This document shows positions 1 to 5,662 of a stretch of DNA of 6,205 nt, in pieces. The stretch is from assembly GCA_021821235.1 (NCBI GenBank), contig JAKACS010000204.1, positions 1-6,205 on the forward strand, written 5' to 3'. The notes beneath the pieces were generated by a model, which was not told the origin of the DNA, made no database searches, and was given only the letters and a program-made list of their open reading frames with translations. A program made the translations under genes and the position numbers. Numbering within the stretch: position 1 is the stretch's first letter; every line of letters begins with the position of its first letter. The DNA is from Bacillota bacterium. GTDB lineage: Bacteria; Bacillota; Bacilli; Bacillales_B; DSM-18226.

Positions 1-11
1 AACTTTGACAT
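1..11 (-). CDS. argH: Argininosuccinate lyase, first codons only (partial at window edge)
   Basis: Reading the minus strand, an ATG at 11..9 is followed by TCA AAG TT, giving Met-Ser-Lys and then Leu or Phe. Argininosuccinate lyases commonly begin MSKLWGGRF, so the four visible codons fit that start. Eight nt upstream is a perfect AGGAGG, which makes this a real translation start. The gene lies directly downstream of argG on the same strand, where argH is normally found in Bacillus relatives. ArgH catalyses the last step of arginine synthesis, splitting argininosuccinate into arginine and fumarate in the cytoplasm. Only 11 nt are visible, so the identity rests on context, the start codons and the ribosome binding site. 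No catalytic residue can be checked. Confidence 0.8.
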
Positions 12-19
12 TCTCTGTT

Positions 20-25
20 CCTCCT
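20..25 (-). promoter_or_regulatory. Strong Shine-Dalgarno sequence of argH
   Basis: AGGAGG on the minus strand, 8 nt before the ATG at 11..9. It matches the full anti-Shine-Dalgarno core of 16S rRNA and is the main evidence that a gene starts at the very edge of the window. Confidence 0.85.
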
Positions 26-42
26 GAACCGATATGAAGTTT

Positions 43-65
43 GCCCTCGAAAGAATTTCGAGGGC
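43..65 (-). other. Perfect 10-bp hairpin in the argG-argH gap
   Basis: An exact inverted repeat with arms 43..52 and 56..65 (GCCCTCGAAA and TTTCGAGGGC on the plus strand) around a 3-nt loop. A further 5-bp outer arm (31..35 with 66..70, GATAT/ATATC) could close it across a one-sided 7-nt bulge. On the minus strand the stem is followed by AAACTTCATATC, so there is no U-tract and it does not look like a classical intrinsic terminator for argG. The stem ends 17 nt before the argH Shine-Dalgarno. It could be a processing or stability element, the 5' end of an argH leader RNA, or a weak attenuator. The structure is seen directly; the role is inferred. Confidence 0.6.
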
Positions 66-78
66 ATATCATCGTTTT

Positions 79-107
79 ATTTTAAGCTATGTTTTCGCTT
101 TTATCCA
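79..107 (-). promoter_or_regulatory. Possible sigma-A promoter for argH
   Basis: On the minus strand TGGATA (107..102, four of six matches to TTGACA) is separated by exactly 17 nt from TAAAAT (84..79, five of six matches to TATAAT). Transcription would start near position 72, leaving a leader of about 60 nt that holds the perfect hairpin at 43..65 close to its 5' end, then the Shine-Dalgarno. The region is A/T-rich, so chance matches are easy. The only support is hexamer similarity and ideal spacing. A short 6-bp inverted repeat (97..102 with 107..112, GCTTTT/AAAAGC) overlaps the -35 side. Confidence 0.3.
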
Positions 108-122
108 AAAGCTACTCTTTAT

Positions 123-153
123 CAGGATTGCTGGCATTTGCCGGCTGATCCTG
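123..153 (-). other. Imperfect stem-loop immediately after the argG stop codon
   Basis: The inverted repeat starts at the first base after the argG stop. The outer arms are 123..128 and 148..153 (CAGGAT/ATCCTG, perfect). The inner arms are 130..135 and 140..145 (GCTGGC/GCCGGC) around a 4-nt loop. In the minus-strand transcript the inner stem has one C-A mismatch, whereas in a plus-strand transcript the same position is a U-G wobble. No U-run follows on the minus strand (the next bases are ATAAAGAG), so termination after argG is unlikely to be efficient. On the plus strand TTATTTT follows. A 3'-end stabilising structure for argG mRNA is one plausible role. Confidence 0.45.
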
Positions 154-1365
154 TTATTTTAAAACCGTATCTTTTTGATTGACTTCCGAATAAACTTTTG
201 TTGGCAGTCCCCAAAGCTTAATAAAGCCAACTGCTGCATTATGGTCAAAGGCATCGCCTTTCGTATAAGTAGCCAGCTCTTCATTGTATAAGCTGTGGAC
301 GGATTTTCTGCCGACAACAGTATGGTTGCCTTTGAAAAGCTTCACGCGGATGGTGCCTGTTACGACTTTTTGCGTTTCGTCAATAAAGGCATCCAGTGCC
401 GCTTTTAATGGTGAATACCAAAGGCCTTCGTAAATAATCTTTGCCATTTGCTGGTCAATCTGTGTTTTAAATTGTGTTACTTCACGCGGCAATGTGAGAA
501 ATTCCAATTCTTTATGGGCATTAATTAAAATTAATGCTGCAGGATTCTCATAAACTTCACGTGATTTAATGCCGACTAGACGGTTTTCGATATGGTCGAT
601 GCGGCCAACGCCGTGTTTACCGCCAAGCATGTTTAATGTTTCAATTAATTGTACAAGCGGAAGCTTTTCACCGTTCAATGCAACCGGGACGCCCTGCTCA
701 AATTCGATTTCAAGGTATTCAGCTGCGTCTGGTGTTTGCTCAATCGGATTTGTCCAATCGAATGCCGCTTCCGGTGCTTCAGCCCACGGATTTTCAAGCA
801 CGCCAGCTTCACAGGCACGGCCCCAAATATTCGCGTCAATCGAGAAGGGATTATCCAAGTTAACCGGGATCGGAATGCCATTTTTTTCAGCATAGGCGAT
901 TTCTTCATCACGGGTCATTCCCCATTCACGTACAGGGGCAACGATTTTCAGGTTTGGATTAAGCGCTTGGATCGATACTTCAAAACGAACCTGGTCATTT
1001 CCTTTTCCTGTGCAGCCATGGGCAACGGCAACCGCACCTTCCTTTTCTGCAACGTCAACCAATAATTTTGAGATGAGCGGACGGGATAATGCGGAAGATA
1101 GCGGATATTTTCCTTCGTATAAGCAATTTGCTTTTAGCGCCGGCAGCAAATAATCTTTGGCCAGCATTTCTTTCGCATCCACCATATAGGCTTTAATAGC
1201 GCCGACATTTAGCGCTTTATTTTTAATTGCTTCAAGGTCCTTGCCTTCACCAACATCAAGGCCAAGCGCAATCACATCGTATCCATATTTTTCTTTGATC
1301 CATTTCACTGAAACAGATGTATCTAAACCGCCTGAATAGGCTAAAACAATTTTCTCTTTTGACAT
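154..1365 (-). CDS. argG: Argininosuccinate synthase
   Basis: This 403-aa enzyme joins citrulline and aspartate to argininosuccinate, using ATP and releasing AMP and pyrophosphate. It is the penultimate step of arginine synthesis and acts in the cytoplasm, usually as a homotetramer. The N-terminal nucleotide-binding loop AYSGGLDTS lies at residues 9-17, the hallmark of the N-type ATP pyrophosphatase fold. The family motif [13 protein letters not shown] lies at 117-129, where substrate and ATP are held, and IWGRACEAG follows near 180-188. The rest is the synthase/multimerisation domain, and the length fits the usual bacterial size of about 400 aa. I chose the ATG at 1365 because AGGGGA sits 7 nt upstream and the protein then begins [13 protein letters not shown] as in relatives; an in-frame TTG at 1383 would swallow that site. 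It lies 76 nt after argF behind a putative ARG box, and 142 nt before argH. It appears intact. Confidence 0.97.
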   Translation of the reverse strand: MSKEKIVLAYSGGLDTSVSVKWIKEKYGYDVIALGLDVGEGKDLEAIKNKALNVGAIKAYMVDAKEMLAKDYLLPALKANCLYEGKYPLSSALSRPLISKLLVDVAEKEGAVAVAHGCTGKGNDQVRFEVSIQALNPNLKIVAPVREWGMTRDEEIAYAEKNGIPIPVNLDNPFSIDANIWGRACEAGVLENPWAEAPEAAFDWTNPIEQTPDAAEYLEIEFEQGVPVALNGEKLPLVQLIETLNMLGGKHGVGRIDHIENRLVGIKSREVYENPAALILINAHKELEFLTLPREVTQFKTQIDQQMAKIIYEGLWYSPLKAALDAFIDETQKVVTGTIRVKLFKGNHTVVGRKSVHSLYNEELATYTKGDAFDHNAAVGFIKLWGLPTKVYSEVNQKDTVLK

Positions 1366-1372
1366 CTTACTG

Positions 1373-1378
1373 TCCCCT
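1373..1378 (-). promoter_or_regulatory. Ribosome binding site that fixes the argG start
   Basis: AGGGGA on the minus strand, 7 nt before the ATG at 1365. Its position between the in-frame TTG (1383) and this ATG decides in favour of the shorter, 403-aa protein. Confidence 0.7.
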
Positions 1379-1386
1379 CGCAATAT

Positions 1387-1404
1387 GTTGTATTAAAATT
1401 CATA
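1387..1404 (-). promoter_or_regulatory. Putative ARG box (ArgR/AhrC operator) in front of argG
   Basis: Arginine repressors of the ArgR/AhrC family bind imperfect 18-bp palindromes whose core is TGAAT, four A/T bases, then ATTCA. On the minus strand this site reads TGAAT TTTA ATACA, which matches nine of the ten fixed core bases with all four centre bases A/T. It lies about 10 nt downstream of a TATAAT hexamer, so a bound repressor hexamer would cover the predicted transcription start. It is in the 76-nt argF-argG gap and not inside a gene, and the gene it precedes is in the arginine pathway. The match is seen directly; binding is inferred. ARG boxes are often paired, but I see only one good copy here. 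Confidence 0.65.
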
Positions 1405-1414
1405 TGATAGAATT

Positions 1415-1420
1415 ATTATA
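1415..1420 (-). promoter_or_regulatory. Candidate -10 element of an internal argG promoter
   Basis: A perfect TATAAT on the minus strand in the argF-argG gap, with the predicted start near 1408, directly in front of the ARG box. The -35 side is poor: at 17-nt spacing the hexamer is AGCAAT, and at 18 nt TAGCAA. The promoter would therefore be weak or depend on other contacts. Read-through from argF is also likely because no terminator is visible after argF. Confidence 0.45.
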
Positions 1421-1441
1421 CATCCAATCGCATAGAAATTG

Positions 1442-2428
1442 CTAGTACTTTTTTTTAAGTAAAATTTTCAAAATTGCTTTTTGGGCGTGAAGGCGGTTTT
1501 CTGCTTCGTCAAATACGACGGAATGCGGACCGTCGATGATGTCTGCAGTTACTTCTTCGCCACGGTGTGCCGGTAGGCAATGCAGGAAAATAAAGTCGGC
1601 CTTTGCTTTTTTGCATAAATCTGCATTCACCTGGTATGCTTGCAAGTCGTTGATTCTTTTTTGCTGCTCTGCTTCCTGACCCATGCTCGCCCATACATCA
1701 GTTACCACGACGTCCGCCTCGCTGATCGCTTCATTCGGATCGTGGCAAATGGTGATGGAGCCGCCTGTATTTTCCGCATCTTTCATTGCCGTTTCGATAA
1801 TTTCTCCATTTGGCAAATACCCTTTTGGACTTGCAATCGCAATATGCATCCCCGTTTTTGCCGCTCCCTCAATCAACGAGTGGGCCATGTTGTTATTTCC
1901 ATCGCCAAGGTAGCAAATCTTTAATCCGGCCAGCTTCCCTTTATGTTCAATGATCGTTAACAGGTCGGCCATCACCTGTGTTGGGTGCTGCAAATCAGTC
2001 AGTCCGTTAATGACTGGAACAGTTGCATGCTCGGCAAGTTCTTCGACAGATTCGTGGGAAAAAGTGCGGATCATGATGCCGTCAACATAGCGCGACAAAA
2101 CTTTCGCCGTGTCGGAAATGGATTCGCCTCTACCAAGCTGAATATCTTTTGAACTTAAAAAGATCGCATGGCCGCCAAGCTGGAGCATTCCGACTTCAAA
2201 CGAGACGCGCGTTCTTGTCGATGATTTTTCAAAAATCATTCCCAGCACTTTGCCGCTTAAAAATGGATGCGGCTTCCCGGCCTTTTGCATTGCTTTTAGC
2301 TCCTGTGCTGTTTCAAGCAAATAAGCAATTTCCGCCGGCGAAAAATCGGCCAGCTGAAGGAAGTCTTTTCCTTGCAACTGACTGCTATTGGTATCCCCAA
2401 TCCCGTTTTGTTTTAATGTATTTTGCAT
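1442..2428 (-). CDS. argF: Ornithine carbamoyltransferase, anabolic
   Basis: This 328-aa enzyme transfers the carbamoyl group of carbamoyl phosphate to ornithine, giving citrulline and phosphate. It acts in the cytoplasm, normally as a trimer or a multiple of trimers. The carbamoyl phosphate site is visible as EKSSTRTRVSFE, with S-T-R-T at 70-73, and as HPTQ at 148-151. The ornithine side shows DVWASMG at 244-250 (the SMG loop typical of OTCases) and HCLPAHRG from 283, with the conserved cysteine at 284. GDGNNNMAHS near 175-184 carries the conserved Asn that contacts ornithine. The length is slightly above Bacillus ArgF (about 319 aa) because of a polar N-terminal leader of roughly 18 residues. 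The start is firm: AAGGAGG lies 7 nt upstream, merged with the carB stop. Being next to carAB, in an arginine synthesis cluster and not with arcA or arcC, argues for the biosynthetic form. The end of the gene carries a run of eight A. Confidence 0.97.
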   Translation of the reverse strand: MQNTLKQNGIGDTNSSQLQGKDFLQLADFSPAEIAYLLETAQELKAMQKAGKPHPFLSGKVLGMIFEKSSTRTRVSFEVGMLQLGGHAIFLSSKDIQLGRGESISDTAKVLSRYVDGIMIRTFSHESVEELAEHATVPVINGLTDLQHPTQVMADLLTIIEHKGKLAGLKICYLGDGNNNMAHSLIEGAAKTGMHIAIASPKGYLPNGEIIETAMKDAENTGGSITICHDPNEAISEADVVVTDVWASMGQEAEQQKRINDLQAYQVNADLCKKAKADFIFLHCLPAHRGEEVTADIIDGPHSVVFDEAENRLHAQKAILKILLKKKY

Positions 2429-2435
2429 GCGTTCT

Positions 2436-2442
2436 CCTCCTT
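2436..2442 (-). promoter_or_regulatory. argF ribosome binding site fused to the carB stop codon
   Basis: AAGGAGG on the minus strand, 7 nt before the argF ATG. Its first two A are the last two bases of the carB TAA stop (2443..2441). Ribosomes finishing carB are thus positioned on the argF initiation site, which suggests translational coupling of the enzyme making carbamoyl phosphate to the one using it. Confidence 0.85.
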
Positions 2443-5400
2443 AAGATAAGCTTTTTTCCATTTGATAGTATTCCCCAACCGTTCTGACCGCCACTTGATG
2501 AGGAGATTGTTTCCAAAGACCGATAATTGCCTTAACGGTATCCAAATGGGTGAAAGACGGAATTGTAAACCGTGTCGCCTGCTCGCGGATCGCAAAGCCG
2601 AATTTGCGGTCATCGCGTCCTTGATTTGGAATATTGATGACAAGCCCGACTTCTTGCTTTTTAAACAAATCGAAGAGCTGTTGCTCATTTTCAATTACTT
2701 TTTCGACTACGATGCCGTTCTTTTGTAAAAATTCCGCCGTTCCTTCGGTTGCCGCAAGTCTGCACGCTTGCTTGGCCAGCGACTCCATTACCGGCAGGCT
2801 TTCCGCTTTGGCACGATCGGAAATCGAACACAAAATCATCTTCTCGCTTGCAGGCTGATCCGCAAGCAGTACAGTCTTATCAAGCGCTTCTTGGAATGTG
2901 GAGCCAAGACCGAGCACTTCACCGGTCGACTTCATTTCCGGTCCAAGGATCGGGTCAACACCCTTTAGCTTTCCTGAAGAAAAGATCGGCTTTTTAACCG
3001 AAAAATAATTAGGTTCTGCAAGCAGGCCTTGTTGTTCTGAAAGGCTTGCGGCCGAGGCACCCAATTGAACCTTTGTCGCCCATTCGATCAGCGGAACGCC
3101 TGTTACTTTGCTGATGATTGGTACGGTTCTTGATGAGCGCGGGTTTACTTCAAGAACATATACCTTGCCATCATCAATAACAAATTGAATGTTCATCATT
3201 CCAATAATCGGCAAGGCTTGCGCAATTCTGCCCGCGTAATCAATTAATGTTTCCTTGATCTCTGCCGTTAATGTCAGCGGCGGGAAAATCGAGATGCTGT
3301 CACCGGAATGAACTCCCGCTCGTTCAATATGCTCAAAAATGCCCGGTACAAGCACATCTTGACCATCGCTGACGACATCCATCTCACATTCAAGCCCTGG
3401 TACAAAGCGGTCAACCAAGAGCGGCCACATTTGCTCGTAAGCACTTTTCTCAATCTGCTCGACATAGTGGAGCAATTCTTCTTTTGAGTAGAAGGTAAAC
3501 ATTGCCTGTCCGCCAATGACATAAGATGGCCGCACAAGTACAGGAAAGCCGAGTTTTTCGGCAGCTTCGATCAGCTGATCGGAATGGGCAGCAATTTCAC
3601 CTTCAATATGGGGAATCGCCAAGCTTTCAATCAATTGATAAAATTCTTCCCGATCCTCAAGCCGATCGACATTTTCAACAGCCGTTCCTAAAATTTTCAC
3701 GCCTTCTTCTTCTAATGCATGGGCAATATTAATTGCCGTCTGCCCGCCAAACTGAATCAGTACACCTTCGACATTTTCTTTTTCAATCACATTTAAAACA
3801 TCCTCAACCGCCAGCGGCTCAAAGTACAGACGATCGGCAATTGAAAAATCGGTGCTGACCGTTTCCGGATTATTATTGATCACAATTGCTTCAAAGCCCA
3901 TTTTCTTGATTGCTTTTGCTGCGTGTACGGAACAGTAATCAAACTCAATACCTTGGCCGATTCGAATCGGTCCAGAGCCGATGACAAGGATTTTTCGTTG
4001 ATCCGACTTTTCCACTTCATCCAACCCTTGCCAAGTCGAATAATAATACGGTGTGGCTGCGTCAAATTCTGCTGAACAGGTGTCAACCATCTTATAGCCA
4101 GGTCGCCAATTCAGTTCGTTCCACTTCATGCGGACCTGTTTTTCGGTAACGCCGTATAGTTTGGCAAGCAGGCGATCGGATACATTTTGATGTTTTGCCG
4201 TTTTCAACAGCGTAATGGGCGCTTCCTCCCATGTATAGGCAGATAGCTGCTGCTCCAATTCAACAGCTGCTTTTATTTTGACCAAAAACCACTGATCAAT
4301 TTGCGTCAGCTGCATGACTTTTTCCAGTGCCATTCCGCGGTGGAAGGCTTCGGCAATCATAAACAAGCGTTGGTCATTGGCTGTTTGAAGCTTTGCGATC
4401 AACTCTTCTGTATCAAGCATTTTGGAAAATTCATAGCCCGTTAGGCTGTAGGTATTCAATTCAAGCGAACGGACTGCTTTGTTTAACGCCCCTTCAAATG
4501 TTCGCTCGATCGCCATCACTTCACCGGTTGCTTTCATCTGCGTTCCAAGCGTGCGGTTCGCTTCCGGAAATTTGTCAAACGGGAAACGCGGCAGTTTCAC
4601 GACAATATAATCAATTGCCGGCTCAAACGATGCGAACGTGTTGCCGGTAATCGGATTGAGGATTTCATCCAAATGATAGCCGATCGAGCATTTTGCCGCC
4701 ATTCTCGCAATCGGGTAGCCGGTTGCTTTTGACGCCAAGGCCGATGAACGGCTGACCCGTGGATTGACTTCGATGATGTAGTATTGGTTGGATTCAGGAT
4801 GCAGCGCAAATTGAATATTACAGCCGCCAATGATTTCAAGTTCCCTAATCACTTTAATTGAAGCGTCGCGCAGCATTTGATACTGGACATCGGTTAACGT
4901 CTGCGATGGAGCCACGACAATCGAGTCACCGGTGTGAACACCGACTGGATCCATGTTTTCCATATTGCAGACGATAATGCATGTATCATTGGCATCGCGC
5001 ATGACTTCATATTCGATTTCCTTCCAGCCCTTAATGCTTCTTTCCAACAAAACCTGGTGGATTGGACTTGCGGCTAAACCTTTTTTCAGCACGACTTCCA
5101 GCTCTTCTTCGTTATGGGCAAAGCCGCCGCCTTCACCGCCTAATGTATAGGCAGGACGTACAATAACAGGATAGCCAATTTTCGCAACAAATTGGACGCC
5201 CTCTTCAAAGCTGTGAATAATGCTCGATTCCGGTATCGGTTCGCCGATTTCAAGCATCAGGCTGCGGAATTTTTCGCGATCCTCACCTTTTTTAATTGAT
5301 TCAACTGACGTCCCGAGCAGTTTTACGCGATTTTTTTGTAAAATTTGTTTCTCATAAAGTTGAACAGCCAAATTCAGCCCGGTTTGCCCGCCGAGTGTTC

Positions 5401-5662
5401 CGATCATGCCATCAGGCTTTTCTTTTTCAATAATTTTTTCGATCGTTTCCACCGTGAGCGGCTCCATGTAGACCTTATCGGCAATCGCTTCATCGGTCAT
5501 AATCGTCGCTGGATTGTTATTGATGAGGACAACCTCAATGCCCTCTTCTTTTAAGGCAATGCATGCTTGCGTTCCAGCATAATCGAACTCGGCGGCTTGC
5601 CCGATCACAATCGGCCCCGATCCGATGACAAGAACTTTTTTCAAACTTTTATCGAATGGCAT
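2441..5662 (-). CDS. carB: Carbamoyl phosphate synthetase large subunit, probably arginine-specific
   Basis: This 1073-aa synthetase subunit makes carbamoyl phosphate from bicarbonate, ammonia channelled from CarA, and two ATP. It has the family's duplicated layout. The first carboxyphosphate half (about 1-400) has GSGPIVIGQ at 14-22, an ATP-grasp loop after R169, and EVNPR at 298-302. An oligomerisation region follows (about 401-553). The second, carbamoyl phosphate half (about 555-935) repeats the pattern with GSGPIRIGQ at 562-570, R711 and EVNPR at 838-842. The last 135 residues are an MGS-like allosteric domain. There the usual N-T-x-x-G-R/K motif reads NIPNQGR (1010-1016), so control may differ from UMP/ornithine-regulated enzymes. 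Bacilli often carry a second, pyrimidine-specific copy (pyrAA/pyrAB). Placement between carA and argF makes this the arginine copy by inference. The ATG at 5662 lies inside the end of carA, with AGGAGA 8 nt upstream. It appears intact. Confidence 0.96.
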   Translation of the reverse strand: MPFDKSLKKVLVIGSGPIVIGQAAEFDYAGTQACIALKEEGIEVVLINNNPATIMTDEAIADKVYMEPLTVETIEKIIEKEKPDGMIGTLGGQTGLNLAVQLYEKQILQKNRVKLLGTSVESIKKGEDREKFRSLMLEIGEPIPESSIIHSFEEGVQFVAKIGYPVIVRPAYTLGGEGGGFAHNEEELEVVLKKGLAASPIHQVLLERSIKGWKEIEYEVMRDANDTCIIVCNMENMDPVGVHTGDSIVVAPSQTLTDVQYQMLRDASIKVIRELEIIGGCNIQFALHPESNQYYIIEVNPRVSRSSALASKATGYPIARMAAKCSIGYHLDEILNPITGNTFASFEPAIDYIVVKLPRFPFDKFPEANRTLGTQMKATGEVMAIERTFEGALNKAVRSLELNTYSLTGYEFSKMLDTEELIAKLQTANDQRLFMIAEAFHRGMALEKVMQLTQIDQWFLVKIKAAVELEQQLSAYTWEEAPITLLKTAKHQNVSDRLLAKLYGVTEKQVRMKWNELNWRPGYKMVDTCSAEFDAATPYYYSTWQGLDEVEKSDQRKILVIGSGPIRIGQGIEFDYCSVHAAKAIKKMGFEAIVINNNPETVSTDFSIADRLYFEPLAVEDVLNVIEKENVEGVLIQFGGQTAINIAHALEEEGVKILGTAVENVDRLEDREEFYQLIESLAIPHIEGEIAAHSDQLIEAAEKLGFPVLVRPSYVIGGQAMFTFYSKEELLHYVEQIEKSAYEQMWPLLVDRFVPGLECEMDVVSDGQDVLVPGIFEHIERAGVHSGDSISIFPPLTLTAEIKETLIDYAGRIAQALPIIGMMNIQFVIDDGKVYVLEVNPRSSRTVPIISKVTGVPLIEWATKVQLGASAASLSEQQGLLAEPNYFSVKKPIFSSGKLKGVDPILGPEMKSTGEVLGLGSTFQEALDKTVLLADQPASEKMILCSISDRAKAESLPVMESLAKQACRLAATEGTAEFLQKNGIVVEKVIENEQQLFDLFKKQEVGLVINIPNQGRDDRKFGFAIREQATRFTIPSFTHLDTVKAIIGLWKQSPHQVAVRTVGEYYQMEKSLS

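Noticed and set aside
121..160. Plus-strand intrinsic terminator formed by the stem at 123..153 and TTATTTT
   Set aside because: The stem pairs slightly better on the plus strand and is followed by T's. But no plus-strand gene is visible and the T-stretch is the end of argG, so a dedicated plus-strand terminator is not supported.
569..1065. Three overlapping plus-strand open frames opposite argG (up to 138 codons)
   Set aside because: They lie wholly antisense to a well-conserved argG, show no recognisable protein family and have no convincing ribosome binding site. They are shadows of the real coding frame.
1366..1383. Longer argG start at the TTG at 1383
   Set aside because: It would add six residues encoded by the ribosome binding site itself, and it uses a rarer start codon. 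The ATG at 1365 has proper spacing and gives the family-typical N-terminus.
2405..2430. Second ARG-box-like stretch at the start of argF
   Set aside because: Only about half of the fixed operator core bases match, and it lies within coding sequence with no promoter-like elements.
2149..2487. Plus-strand frame of 112 codons across the argF start and carB end
   Set aside because: It is antisense to argF and carB and would cover their firm translation signals. It has no family resemblance and low-complexity composition.
4996..5662. Internal similarity between the two halves of carB as a recent repeat
   Set aside because: The two GSGP...EVNPR halves are the ancient gene duplication shared by all CarB proteins, and they are strongly diverged at DNA level.
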